Below are positions 26,613 through 35,777 of a DNA stretch of 37,433 nt, one piece after another. Source of the DNA: Azoarcus_F sp048158365. GTDB taxonomy: Bacteria; Pseudomonadota; Gammaproteobacteria; Burkholderiales; Rhodocyclaceae. The notes under the pieces are model-generated. The model saw nothing but the letters and a program-made list of their open reading frames with translations, was not told the DNA's origin and searched no databases. The DNA is taken from the NCBI GenBank assembly GCA_048158365.1, contig JBLLNL010000017.1. One strand, 5' to 3'. Position 1 is the first letter of the stretch. Each line of letters begins with the position of its first letter. The position numbers and the translations under genes were made by a program.

Positions 26613-28314
26613 AGGAAATCTCCGGATCACGGCCCGGCCCGACGTGTTGGGCCTTGATCAGTGCGGCATCCAGATTGGCGGCTACGTTATGCGGTCCCAA
26701 TTTGTCCAGAAAGCCCGAGCGGCTCACGATCGAACCCGGCTGGGCGTTGAGGGCGCTCAGGATCAGCGTGATGCCGCGCTTGCTCAGATTGCGATGCAGC
26801 GTCTGCAGGATGTCCAGTCCGGTGGTGTCGATGTTGATCACCTTGTCGAGGTCGAGAATGACGACCTCGGGATGACCCTCCTGCTGCGTGAGCAGCGCAT
26901 CGAGCTTGTTGGCCGCTCCGAAGAACAGGCTGCCGAACAGGCGGAAGGCCTGGATGCGGACACTGCCGTCCGCGCGGGTCAGCGTGTCGAGCTCGTAGTA
27001 GTGCTCGAATCCCTTGTAGCGCTCCAGCGGCACCCGCTCGATGCGGGTCAGGTCGGACATCCGGTAGATGAAGAACAAACTGGCTAGCGCCATGCCGATC
27101 TCCACTGCAAGCGTCAGGTCGAACAGGACCGTGATCAAGAAAGTGCCGAGCAGGATGGTCTTGTAGTTGTTCGAATAACGCTTCAGTTCAGTCGGGTGGA
27201 ATGCATGCCACTCGCCCATGTTGATCGACACGATGACGACGATTGCCGACAGCGTCGCGAGCGGGATATGGCTTGCGAGCGGGGCGGCGACCAGCACGAC
27301 GGCGAGCAGCGTCAGCGCATGCACGATGCCGGCAACCGGTGTGCGTCCGCCCGCACGGACGTTGGTGGCGGTCCTTGCGATTGCGCCGGTCGCGGCAAAG
27401 CCGCCGAGCAGCGGTGCGACGATGTTGGCCGCGCCCTGCGCCATCAGTTCCTGATTGGGGTCGTGCCGGTCGTCGATCTGACTGTCGGCGACGCGGGCGG
27501 ACAGCAGCGACTCGATCGCGCCCAGAATCGCGATCGTCAGCGCCGGAGCGATCAGCTTGCCGAGCAGGCCGAGGGACAGTTCGGGCAGACCGAAGGACGG
27601 CAGTTCCTGCGGAATCCCGCCGAAGCGGCTGCCGATGGTGTCGACCGGCAGATGCATGAACGCATTGACCGCGGTCGCGATGATCAGCACCGCCAGCGGT
27701 CCGGGCAGACGACGCATCCAGGCGACCTTCACGGCCAGTCGATTCCAGCTGACCAGCACCACGAGTGACGCGGTGGCCAGCAGCAGGGTTGGCAACTGCA
27801 GGGTCCCGATCGCGCCGTACAGGGCCTCCATCTTGCCGAAGAACTCACCGGGCATCTGCTCGATGTCCAGGCCGAGGAAGTCCTTGATCTGCGAGATGAA
27901 GATCACCACCGCGATGCCGTTGGTGAAGCCGATCACGACCGATAGCGGTATGAAGCGGATCATGTTGCCGAGCTTGAACGCCCCCATCGCGAGCAACATC
28001 ACGCCGGACATCATCGTGGCGATCAGCAGGTTCTGCACGCCGTAGTCGACGACGATGACGTAGATGATCGGGATGAAGGCGCCGGTGGGGCCGCCGATCT
28101 GGACCCGTGAACCACCGAGCAGCGACACCAGAAAGCCGGCCACGATCGCGGTCCAGATGCCGGCGGACGGGCTCATGCCGCTGGCGATCGCGAACGCCAT
28201 CGCGAGCGGTAGCGCCAGTACGCCGACCGTGATGCCGGCGGACAGGTCGCTTGCGAACAGACCCCGGCTATAACCGGGAAGCGTGTCGAGCAGTTTCGGA
28301 CGAAAGCGGATCAT
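26605..28314 (-). CDS. SulP-family anion transporter with STAS domain
   Basis: SulP (SLC26) proteins are inner-membrane transporters of anions such as sulfate, bicarbonate or C4-dicarboxylates. The 569-residue protein has about 10-14 membrane segments. The SulP start region is SAGITVGVLALPLAMAFAIASG, and GGPTGAF and GFTNGIAVVI follow. The GAIESLLSARVAD stretch and the NIVAPLLGGFAATGAIARTA segment are also conserved. A C-terminal STAS domain starts near residue 440, with VVILDLDKVINIDTTGLDIL. The transported anion cannot be decided from sequence: no carbonic anhydrase or sulfate assimilation gene is adjacent. It is followed by acyP with an eight-base overlap. Confidence 0.92.
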   Translation of the reverse strand: MIRFRPKLLDTLPGYSRGLFASDLSAGITVGVLALPLAMAFAIASGMSPSAGIWTAIVAGFLVSLLGGSRVQIGGPTGAFIPIIYVIVVDYGVQNLLIATMMSGVMLLAMGAFKLGNMIRFIPLSVVIGFTNGIAVVIFISQIKDFLGLDIEQMPGEFFGKMEALYGAIGTLQLPTLLLATASLVVLVSWNRLAVKVAWMRRLPGPLAVLIIATAVNAFMHLPVDTIGSRFGGIPQELPSFGLPELSLGLLGKLIAPALTIAILGAIESLLSARVADSQIDDRHDPNQELMAQGAANIVAPLLGGFAATGAIARTATNVRAGGRTPVAGIVHALTLLAVVLVAAPLASHIPLATLSAIVVIVSINMGEWHAFHPTELKRYSNNYKTILLGTFLITVLFDLTLAVEIGMALASLFFIYRMSDLTRIERVPLERYKGFEHYYELDTLTRADGSVRIQAFRLFGSLFFGAANKLDALLTQQEGHPEVVILDLDKVINIDTTGLDILQTLHRNLSKRGITLILSALNAQPGSIVSRSGFLDKLGPHNVAANLDAALIKAQHVGPGRDPEISYA

Positions 28315-28348
28315 GATGCCTCTGAAGTCTGGTTGGACGCGAACGCGG

Positions 28349-28395
28349 GGTGCTGCACCGAACGTCCTCGCCCGGGCGTCGTTCGCTGCAGCACC
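28349..28395. other. Interrupted inverted repeat between metG and sulP
   Basis: GGTGCTGCA (28349-28357) pairs with TGCAGCACC (28387-28395), and inside it GAACG (28360-28364) pairs with CGTTC (28380-28384). No T run follows on either strand. It lies in the 141-base gap after metG, and may be a Rho-type end structure for metG or a control element for sulP. Confidence 0.4.
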
Positions 28396-28455
28396 ATCCA
28401 GCGCTTGTTCGCGGTCAGCGGCATGTCCGGCGCGATCCAGAGTTCGGGTTCGGCT

Positions 28456-30636
28456 TCACTTCACGCGCATGCCGGCCCGGGCGCCGCTGTCCGGCGACAG
28501 GATGTAGATGCCGGACGACTTGTCGGCGTCGTCCGACGCGGCCAGTACCATGCCTTCGCTGATGCCGAATTTCATCTTGCGCGGTGCGAGATTCGCGACC
28601 ATCACCGTAAGGCGACCGATCAGCGTGGCGGGGTCATAGGCCGACTTGATGCCGGCGAACACCTGACGGGATCTCGGGCCGCCCGCGTCGTCGGTCTCGC
28701 CGATGTCCAGTTGCAGGCGGATCAGTTTCTCGGCCCCTTCCACATGCTCGGCATTCACGATCTTCGCGATGCGCAGGTCCACCTTCGTGAAATCGTCGAT
28801 CGTGATATGTGAGGACATGGTTTCCTTGCCCCGCGCATCATGCTGCTGCTTCTCGGCATGACGCTGCTCCGAGTGTTTCGTCGCCTTGTCCGTCTTCGTC
28901 TGCGTCGCGGTTGCCTCGGTCGTGCCGGCCGGTGCAGCGAGCGAATCGCGATTCGCATCGATCAACGCGTCGATCTGCTTGCGCTCGACCCGGGTCATCA
29001 TATGCTTGTAGGGTCTGATCTCATGGCCGCTGGGCAGGGCGGTCCACACCTCGGTCCAAGCCAGAGGCGGGATCATCAGAAATTCCTCGACCTTTGCGGC
29101 CAGCGCCGGCAATACCGGCTTCAGATAAAGCGCGAGGTCGCGAAACAGCGTGAGCGCCGTGGTGCAGGCGGTGTGCAGATGCTCGTCCTCGCCCTGGAGC
29201 TTGGCCAGCTCCCAGGGCTTGTGGTCATTGACATACTGGTTGGCGATGTCGGCCAGGCGCATGATCTCGCGCAGCGCACGGCTGAAGTCGCGGTCCTCGT
29301 AAGCTTTTGCGATCACCCCCGCACCGAGCGCGGCGCTGAATTCGCCTGCCATCTCAGGATCGACCCTGCCGAGTTTGCCGTCGAAGCGCTTCACGATGAA
29401 GCCGGCGCAGCGGCTCGCGATGTTGACGAACTTGCCGACCAGGTCCGAATTGACCTTGGCGATCATGTCGTCGAGGTTGAGGTCCACGTCCTCCATTGTG
29501 CCGTTGGACTTGGTCGCGAAGTAGTAGCGCAGCCATTCCGGGTCCAGCCCCTGCGCGAGATAGGACTGGGCGGTGATGAAGGTCCCGCGGCTCTTGCTCA
29601 TCTTTGCGCCGTCAACGGTCAGAAATCCGTTGACGCACAGCTGCGACGGGGCACGATAGCCGGCAAAGTGCAGCATGGCCGGCCAGAACAGCGCGTGGAA
29701 GTACAGGATGTCCTTGCCGATGAAGTGCACCATCTCGGTGCCGCTGGTCGCGGCGCGCTCGGCGTCGGTGTAATCCTCGACCGTGATGTCGCCGCGACTC
29801 CCGGCCAAGTTGCGAAAGCTCGCCAGATAGCCGATCGGCGCGTCCAGCCATACATAGAAATACTTGCCCGGTGCGCCCGGGATCTCGAAGCCGAAGTAGG
29901 GCGCGTCGCGCGAGATGTCCCAGTCGGAAAGCTTGTTTTCGCCCTCTTCGCCCAGCCACTCCTTCATCTTGTTCGCCGCTTCCAGCTGCAGGCGACGCGT
30001 GCCAGCCGCGTTGGTGCCGCGGGTCCACTCGCGCAGGAATGCGACCGCGCGCGGGTCGGACAGGCGGAAGAAGTAATGCTCGGAGGTCTTCAGCACCGGC
30101 TTCGCACCGGATACGGCCGAGTATGGATTCTTCAGTTCGGTCGGCGCGTAGGCTGCACCGCAGGCCTCGCAGTTGTCGCCGTATTGGTCGGGGGCGCCGC
30201 ATTTGGGGCACTCGCCCTTGATGAACCGATCCGGCAGGAACATTTCCTTAACCGGGTCGAAGTACTGCTCGATCGCGCGCTCGTCGATCAGTCCGGCTGT
30301 GCTGAGTTTCGTGTAAATGTCTTCCGCGTATGCCCGGTTTTCCGGGCTGTGGGTGGAGTGGTAGTTGTCGAACGTGACGCCGAAACCTGTGAAGTCACGC
30401 AGGTGCTCGCCATGCACGCGCGAAATCAGCGCCTCGGGCGTGATGCCTTCCTTCTCGGCGCGCAGCATCACCGGTGTGCCGTGGGTGTCGTCGGCGCAGA
30501 CATAGAAGACCGTGTGGCCGCGCATGCGCTGGTATCGCACCCAGATGTCGGCCTGGATGTAACCAACCAGGTGTCCGAGATGGATGTCGCCGTTGGCGTA
30601 GGGCAGAGCGCTCGTGACGAGAATGTTTCGGGGCAT
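28456..30636 (-). CDS. metG: Methionyl-tRNA synthetase, zinc-binding type with C-terminal dimerisation domain
   Basis: MetRS charges initiator and elongator tRNA-Met. The 726-residue product (E. coli 677) starts MPRNILVTSALPYANGD, with the HIGH motif in HLGHLVGYIQAD. A zinc domain has CPKCGAPDQYGDNCEACGA near residues 140-160. The KMSKS motif is intact in GAKMSKSRGTF. After the anticodon-binding domain comes a polar linker of about 40 residues rich in Thr, Lys, Gln and His (TQTKTDKATKHSEQRHAEK). The C-terminal EMAP/Trbp111-like tRNA-binding and dimerisation domain follows (FTKVDLRIAKIV, NLAPRKMKFGISEGM). It is divergent from mrp with a lipoprotein gene between, a variation on the E. coli metG/mrp pair. 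Confidence 0.97.
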   Translation of the reverse strand: MPRNILVTSALPYANGDIHLGHLVGYIQADIWVRYQRMRGHTVFYVCADDTHGTPVMLRAEKEGITPEALISRVHGEHLRDFTGFGVTFDNYHSTHSPENRAYAEDIYTKLSTAGLIDERAIEQYFDPVKEMFLPDRFIKGECPKCGAPDQYGDNCEACGAAYAPTELKNPYSAVSGAKPVLKTSEHYFFRLSDPRAVAFLREWTRGTNAAGTRRLQLEAANKMKEWLGEEGENKLSDWDISRDAPYFGFEIPGAPGKYFYVWLDAPIGYLASFRNLAGSRGDITVEDYTDAERAATSGTEMVHFIGKDILYFHALFWPAMLHFAGYRAPSQLCVNGFLTVDGAKMSKSRGTFITAQSYLAQGLDPEWLRYYFATKSNGTMEDVDLNLDDMIAKVNSDLVGKFVNIASRCAGFIVKRFDGKLGRVDPEMAGEFSAALGAGVIAKAYEDRDFSRALREIMRLADIANQYVNDHKPWELAKLQGEDEHLHTACTTALTLFRDLALYLKPVLPALAAKVEEFLMIPPLAWTEVWTALPSGHEIRPYKHMMTRVERKQIDALIDANRDSLAAPAGTTEATATQTKTDKATKHSEQRHAEKQQHDARGKETMSSHITIDDFTKVDLRIAKIVNAEHVEGAEKLIRLQLDIGETDDAGGPRSRQVFAGIKSAYDPATLIGRLTVMVANLAPRKMKFGISEGMVLAASDDADKSSGIYILSPDSGARAGMRVK

Positions 30637-30793
30637 GATGGGCGTCTTGTGGCAAAAGGCGTAAGTCTATCAAAGGCGCGCGGCGGCTTCGCCGTGAAGT
30701 GACCCGGCGCCGGTTGCGCGCAATGGCGAAACTCCCGTGATCGTCGAGAGACCGTTCGGTTGGACGCGGATGGGTCGGGTCGGAGCGACACGC

Positions 30794-31336
30794 CTACTGG
30801 ATCGGGCGCAGCACGAGTTCGACCCGACGATTGGTCGCGCGCCCTATGTCCGTAGCGTTGTCCGCGATCGGCTCCGCCTCGCCGCGACCGTCCGCGCTGA
30901 GCCGCGCCAGCGCAATCCCTTTGGCCCGCAGATAGTCCATGACGGCCTCGGCGCGCGAAATGGACAGGCGCAGGTTGTGCAGTTCACTTCCGATGCTGTC
31001 GGTGTGACCGAAAATCTGCAGTTCGGTATCGGGGAATGCCATCAACAGCGGCGTGATCGTGTCCAGCATGTCCCTCAGCGGCGCCTTCGGTGTGGCGCTG
31101 TCGTGCGCGAAACCCTCGGCCGCCGGCAGTCGAACCAGCAGACTGCCATCGTCCATCTCCTGTGCTTCCAGCCCGACCTGATCGGTGAGGGTGGTCGCGA
31201 GAACATGCCGCTGGGCGATCCAGGGGGGCACGGCCGGCGTGGCCGCGGATCCCGGTGAACCCGTGCCGGGCAGCGCCGAACAGGCGCTCAGCAGCAGTGT
31301 CAGCATGCAGATCGAAACAATCCTGAATCGCGTCAC
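30794..31336 (-). CDS. OmpA-family outer-membrane lipoprotein
   Basis: The 180-residue product has a lipoprotein signal with lipobox LLSAC, lipidation at C19, and Ser at +2, which favours sorting to the outer membrane. Residues from about 80 form an OmpA-like peptidoglycan-binding domain, with the signature FGHTDSIGSELHNLRLSISRAEAV, then YLRAKGI and ATNRRVELVLRP. Such proteins tether the outer membrane to the cell wall; Pal and YiaD/YfiB-type proteins are relatives. It is not in a tol-pal cluster, so it is probably not Pal itself. It lies upstream of metG on the same strand, 157 bases away, and is divergent from mrp. Confidence 0.88.
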   Translation of the reverse strand: MTRFRIVSICMLTLLLSACSALPGTGSPGSAATPAVPPWIAQRHVLATTLTDQVGLEAQEMDDGSLLVRLPAAEGFAHDSATPKAPLRDMLDTITPLLMAFPDTELQIFGHTDSIGSELHNLRLSISRAEAVMDYLRAKGIALARLSADGRGEAEPIADNATDIGRATNRRVELVLRPIQ

Positions 31337-31484
31337 GTCGGTTGTTCTCCATGCGGTACGCTGCGGGCGGATCGCTCCTGGGCGGTACTCGGGGTCAGTG
31401 GCTCGGAATGTTCGATTGTAGCCGTTCGGCAGCCGGGTCGATGACCCTGATCAGCAAGGGGATGAGCTCGGCGATCGGCTTCGG

Positions 31485-31490
31485 TATGAT
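31485..31490 (+). promoter_or_regulatory. Candidate -10 box for mrp
   Basis: TATGAT (five of six matches) lies 80 bases before the mrp ATG in the 234-base divergent gap. The sequence at -35 is unconvincing. Confidence 0.25.
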
Positions 31491-31570
31491 GTGGGGGCGA
31501 CGGGACGCCGTGCATCGCAAGCGCAGTTGCGAGGTGGTGTCCCGCTTAACATTGCCAAGGATGAACCGCC

Positions 31571-32662
31571 ATGAGCCTGACCCCGGAATCCGTCTCGGAT
31601 GCCCTGAAGACTGTCATTGATCCCAATACGGGCAAGGACTTCGTTTCCACACGCTGCATCAAGGATCTCGAGCTCAGAGATGACCGGGTGCGTTTTACGG
31701 TCGAGCTGGGTTATCCGGCGCGTACCCAGGTCGAGCAGATTCGTGCGCTCTGTGTGTCGGCGGTTTCAGCGCTGGCGGGGGCGGCCCAGGTCGAGGTCGA
31801 GGTTCGCAGTGTGATCGTCGCGCATGCGGTGCAGCAGGGTGTGAAGTTGCTGCCCGGGGTGAAGAACATCATCGCAGTGGCGTCCGGCAAGGGGGGCGTG
31901 GGCAAGAGTACTACAGCGGCCAACCTCGCGCTGGCGCTGGCTTCGGAGGGCGCGACGGTCGGGATTCTCGATGCCGACATCTATGGTCCGTCCCAGCCGC
32001 AGATGCTCGGCATCGGCGACAAGAAGCCCGAGTCCTACGATGGAAAACGCATGGAACCGCTGGAAGCCCATGGCTTGCAGGCGATGTCGATCGGATTCCT
32101 GGTCGACGTCGAGACGCCGATGGTGTGGCGCGGTCCAATGGCCACCCAGGCGCTGACTCAGCTGCTGAAGGAGACGAACTGGCATGACCTGGATTACCTG
32201 ATCATCGACATGCCGCCCGGTACCGGCGACATCCAGCTGACGCTGTCCCAGACCGTGCCAGTGACCGGAGCGGTGATCGTCACCACGCCACAGGATATTG
32301 CGCTGCTCGATGCGCGCAAGGGTCTCAAGATGTTCGAGAAGGTGGGCGTGCCGATCGTCGGCATCGTCGAGAACATGAGTCTGCACATCTGTTCGAAGTG
32401 TGGGCACGAGGAGCCGATTTTCGGCACGGGCGGTGGGCAAAAGCTGTGCGAGGACTATTCCATCCCGTTTCTTGGCGCGTTGCCGCTGGACATGCAGATT
32501 CGTCAGGAGGCGGATGGGGGCACGCCGACGGTGGTGGCTGACCCGGACGGGCGGATCGCGGCCATCTATCGCGACATCGCGCGCAAGGTCGCGGTCAGAG
32601 TGGCCGAGAAGGCCAAGGACATGAGTCACAAATTCCCGAGCATCGTCATTCAGAACACCTGA
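31571..32662 (+). CDS. apbC: Iron-sulfur cluster carrier ATPase Mrp/ApbC
   Basis: Mrp/ApbC is a P-loop ATPase that holds and delivers Fe-S clusters to apoproteins. The 363-residue protein has an N-terminal MIP18-like domain (residues 1-90, ALKTVIDPNTGKD). The ATPase domain has the deviant Walker A G106-KGGVGKST and DADIYGPSQPQMLG, followed by DMPPGTGDIQLTLSQ. The cluster-binding CxxC is C274-SKC277, in HICSKCGHEEPIF. AAGGA precedes the ATG. It is followed by dcd 70 bases later on the same strand. It is divergent from metG across a lipoprotein gene. Confidence 0.95.
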   Translation: MSLTPESVSDALKTVIDPNTGKDFVSTRCIKDLELRDDRVRFTVELGYPARTQVEQIRALCVSAVSALAGAAQVEVEVRSVIVAHAVQQGVKLLPGVKNIIAVASGKGGVGKSTTAANLALALASEGATVGILDADIYGPSQPQMLGIGDKKPESYDGKRMEPLEAHGLQAMSIGFLVDVETPMVWRGPMATQALTQLLKETNWHDLDYLIIDMPPGTGDIQLTLSQTVPVTGAVIVTTPQDIALLDARKGLKMFEKVGVPIVGIVENMSLHICSKCGHEEPIFGTGGGQKLCEDYSIPFLGALPLDMQIRQEADGGTPTVVADPDGRIAAIYRDIARKVAVRVAEKAKDMSHKFPSIVIQNT

Positions 32663-32685
32663 TCCGGGTTACACTACGACGATTT

Positions 32686-32709
32686 TTCGGGTCCGGCTTC
32701 GGGTCCGGG
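32686..32709 (+). repeat. 12-base tandem repeat before dcd
   Basis: TTCGGGTCCGGC (32686-32697) is followed at once by TTCGGGTCCGGG (32698-32709), two copies with one difference at the last base. It lies 23 bases before the dcd start. Confidence 0.7.
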
Positions 32710-32732
32710 CGTTGTAGAGGATGCAGCACCCC

Positions 32733-33299
32733 ATGTCGATCAAGTCAGACAAATGGATCCGCCGGATGGCGGAAGAAAAGGGAATGATCGAGCCGTTCGC
32801 GCCCGGGTTGGTGCGCGACAGCGACGTCGGTAAGATCGTGTCCTACGGCACTTCGAGCTACGGCTACGACGTGCGCTGCGCAAACGAATTCAAGATCTTC
32901 ACCAACATCAATTCGACCATCGTCGACCCGAAGGATTTCGATGCGCGCAACTTCGTCGATTTCGTCGGCGATGTCTGCATCATTCCGCCGAACTCGTTCG
33001 CGCTTGCGCGCACGGTCGAGTATTTCCGCATCCCGCGCAGCGTGCTGACCGTGTGCCTCGGCAAAAGCACCTACGCGCGCTGCGGCATCATCGTCAATGT
33101 GACGCCGCTCGAACCCGAGTGGGAGGGCCACGTGACGCTGGAGTTCTCGAACACGACGCCGCTGCCGGCCAAGATCTACGCGAACGAAGGGATCGCGCAG
33201 ATGCTGTTTTTCGAATCGGACGAGATCTGCGAGACGTCCTATCGCGATCGGGGCGGGAAGTATCAGGGCCAGCAGGGTGTGACCCTGCCCAAGATCTGA
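32733..33299 (+). CDS. dcd: dCTP deaminase
   Basis: Dcd deaminates dCTP to dUTP, the main route to dUMP and hence dTMP in many gammaproteobacteria. It therefore feeds the ThyA encoded 3 kb away. From the chosen ATG the protein is 188 residues and starts MSIKSDKWIRRMAEEKGMI, as typical for the family. Conserved stretches are SYGTSSYGYDVRCANEFKIF, IPPNSFALARTVEYF, CLGKSTYARCGIIVNVTPLEPEWEG and HVTLEFSNTTPLPAKIYANEG. The trimeric dUTPase fold is implied. An ATG at 32721 in frame would add four residues and has AGAGG almost touching it. A terminator follows. Confidence 0.97.
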   Translation: MSIKSDKWIRRMAEEKGMIEPFAPGLVRDSDVGKIVSYGTSSYGYDVRCANEFKIFTNINSTIVDPKDFDARNFVDFVGDVCIIPPNSFALARTVEYFRIPRSVLTVCLGKSTYARCGIIVNVTPLEPEWEGHVTLEFSNTTPLPAKIYANEGIAQMLFFESDEICETSYRDRGGKYQGQQGVTLPKI

Positions 33300-33344
33300 C
33301 CGAACGGAGTCCATCCGACGATATGGCCCGCGAGGCCTGCAACC

Positions 33345-33371
33345 GGGGCCGATAACGGCCCCTTGTGCTTT
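33345..33371 (+). terminator. Probable terminator of dcd
   Basis: A perfect 7-bp GC stem (33345-33351 with 33356-33362) with an ATAA loop is followed by TTGTGCTTT. The T run is interrupted, so efficiency is uncertain. It lies 45 bases past the dcd stop. Confidence 0.6.
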
Positions 33372-33443
33372 CCGGTAAGGTTTCTGCAATCAACCTACGG
33401 GTAACATGCCCGAGCCGCGAGGCCGGCAATGCTGGAGACAGGG

Positions 33444-35690
33444 ATGCGCTTTCATTTTCCGATCATCATCATCGACGAGGATTTCCGTTCGGAGAATGCG
33501 TCAGGGCTGGGTGTGCGTGCGCTGGCCAAGGCGATCGAGGGTGAGGGCATCGAGGTGCTCGGCGTGACGAGCTACGGGGACATGACCTCGTTTGCACAGC
33601 AGCAAAGTCGCGGCTCGGCCTTCATTCTGTCGATCGACGATGAGGAGTTCTCCTCCGAGCAGGCGACCGAGAAGGCCATCGCCGACCTGCGTGCCTTCGT
33701 GCAGGAGATCCGCTTTCGCAATGCGGACATTCCCATCTTCCTGTACGGAGAGACGCGAACGAGCCGCCACATCCCGAACGACGTGCTGCGCGAGATGCAT
33801 GGCTTCATCCACATGTTCGAGGACACGCCCGAGTTCGTCGCGCGCTACATCGTGCGGGAGGCAAAGAACTACCTCGAGACCCTCGCGCCGCCGTTCTTCC
33901 GCGCGCTGACCCACTATGCGGCTGACGGCTCGTATTCATGGCACTGCCCGGGGCATTCGGGCGGCGTCGCGTTTCTGAAGAGTCCGGTCGGACAGATGTT
34001 TCACCAGTTCTTCGGCGAGAACATGTTGCGCGCCGATGTCTGCAATGCGGTCGAGGAACTCGGTCAGTTGCTCGATCACACCGGACCGGTCGCGGCCAGC
34101 GAGCTCAACGCAGCGCGCATCTTCAACTGCGATCATCTGTATTTCGTGACCAATGGCACGTCGACGTCGAACAAGATGGTGTGGCATACCACTGTGGCGC
34201 CCGGAGACATCGTCGTGGTCGATCGCAACTGCCACAAGTCCGTCCTCCATTCGATCATCATGACTGGGGCGGTGCCTGTGTTCCTGACGCCGACGCGCAA
34301 TCACTACGGCATTATCGGGCCGATCCCGCTGGAGGAGTTCTCGATGGAGACGATTCAGCGCAAGATCGAGGCCAACCCGTTTGCGCGCGAGGTCAAGGAC
34401 AAGAAGCCGCGCATCCTGACGATCACCCAATCGACCTATGACGGCGTCGTGTACAACGTCGAGACCATCAAGGAAATGCTGGACGGCAGGATCGACACGC
34501 TGCATTTCGACGAAGCCTGGCTGCCGCATGCCGCCTTTCATGATTTCTATGGCGACTACCATGCGATCGGGGCGGACAGGCCGCGATGCAAGGAGTCGAT
34601 GATGTTCTCGACGCAGTCCACCCACAAACTGCTTGCCGGGCTGAGCCAGGCCTCGCAGATCCTGGTTCAGGATTCGCAGACCCGCAAACTCGACCGCGAC
34701 ATCTTCAACGAGGCCTACCTGATGCATACCTCGACCTCCCCGCAGTACGCGATCATCGCGTCATGCGACGTGGCCGCAGCCATGATGGAGCCGCCGGGCG
34801 GTCCGGCGTTGGTCGATGAGTCCCTGTCCGAGGCGGTCGAATTCCGTCGCGCGATGCGCAAGGTCGAGGCGGAGTTCGGGATTGCCGACTGGTGGTTTAA
34901 GGTCTGGGGGCCGGAGTACCTGCCCGAGGAAGGCATCGGCGAGCGCGAGGACTGGATCCTCAAGGCCGGTGAGCGGTGGCATGGCTTCGGCAATCTGGCC
35001 GAAGGTTTCAACATGCTCGACCCGATCAAGGCGACGGTGATCACGCCGGGGCTGGATGTTGATGGGGATTTTGCCGAATGGGGCATTCCGGCCGGGATCC
35101 TGACGCGCTATCTGGCCGAGCACGGCATCATCGTCGAGAAGACCGGGCTATATTCGTTCTTCATCATGTTTACGATCGGTATCACCAAGGGTCGGTGGAA
35201 CACGATGGTGACCGAGTTGCAGCAGTTCAAGGACGATTACGATCGCAATCAGCCCTTGTGGCGCGTGATGCCGGACTTCAGCGCGAAGTTTCCGCGTTAC
35301 GAGCGTATCGGTCTGAAGGATTTGTGTGCGCAGATCCACAGCTTCTACAAGGCGCATGATGTGGCGCGCCTGACTACCGAGATGTATTTGTCGGACATGA
35401 TCCCGGCGATGAAGCCGGCCGATGCCTTCGCCAAGATGGCGCATCGGGAGATTGAGCGGGTGCCGATCGATGAACTCGAAAGCCGAGTCACTGCGATGCT
35501 GGTTACACCTTACCCGCCGGGTATTCCGTTGCTGATTCCCGGTGAGCGTTTCAACGCGACCATCGTCCGCTACCTGAAGTTTGCGCGTGACTTCAACGCG
35601 AGCTTCCCGGGATTCGAAACCGACATTCACGGCCTGGTCTGCGAGCAGTCGGGCGGCCAGCGCACCTACCATGTGGACTGCGTGAAATAG
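33444..35690 (+). CDS. Orn/Lys/Arg decarboxylase, PLP-dependent
   Basis: The product is a fold-type I PLP-dependent decarboxylase of basic amino acids, giving agmatine, cadaverine or putrescine. The N-terminal receiver-like wing domain covers about residues 1-130 (FPIIIIDEDFRSENASGLG). The PLP core has SWHCPGHSGGVAFLKSPVG, FVTNGTSTSNKMV and FDEAWLPHA, with K395 in STQSTHKLLAG expected to bind PLP. A C-terminal domain follows. The chosen ATG (748 residues) has GGAG at good spacing and matches the family start; an ATG at 33429 adds five residues. From memory it is closest to the enzyme downstream of dcd in betaproteobacteria. Arginine, lysine or ornithine preference cannot be told. No antiporter gene, as in acid-resistance systems, is adjacent. 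Confidence 0.92.
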   Translation: MRFHFPIIIIDEDFRSENASGLGVRALAKAIEGEGIEVLGVTSYGDMTSFAQQQSRGSAFILSIDDEEFSSEQATEKAIADLRAFVQEIRFRNADIPIFLYGETRTSRHIPNDVLREMHGFIHMFEDTPEFVARYIVREAKNYLETLAPPFFRALTHYAADGSYSWHCPGHSGGVAFLKSPVGQMFHQFFGENMLRADVCNAVEELGQLLDHTGPVAASELNAARIFNCDHLYFVTNGTSTSNKMVWHTTVAPGDIVVVDRNCHKSVLHSIIMTGAVPVFLTPTRNHYGIIGPIPLEEFSMETIQRKIEANPFAREVKDKKPRILTITQSTYDGVVYNVETIKEMLDGRIDTLHFDEAWLPHAAFHDFYGDYHAIGADRPRCKESMMFSTQSTHKLLAGLSQASQILVQDSQTRKLDRDIFNEAYLMHTSTSPQYAIIASCDVAAAMMEPPGGPALVDESLSEAVEFRRAMRKVEAEFGIADWWFKVWGPEYLPEEGIGEREDWILKAGERWHGFGNLAEGFNMLDPIKATVITPGLDVDGDFAEWGIPAGILTRYLAEHGIIVEKTGLYSFFIMFTIGITKGRWNTMVTELQQFKDDYDRNQPLWRVMPDFSAKFPRYERIGLKDLCAQIHSFYKAHDVARLTTEMYLSDMIPAMKPADAFAKMAHREIERVPIDELESRVTAMLVTPYPPGIPLLIPGERFNATIVRYLKFARDFNASFPGFETDIHGLVCEQSGGQRTYHVDCVK

Positions 35691-35777
35691 AGGCGTCCCG
35701 GGCCATGCGAGTCGCCTCATCCAAGCGAGCGCCCTGTGCTGTTTCAACTGCTGGCGGGGCTTGCCTGAACGGCGAGG

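Noticed and set aside
28840..30702. 620-codon open frame on the plus strand across metG
   Set aside because: Antisense to MetRS; composition and lack of motifs mark it as a by-product of codon bias.
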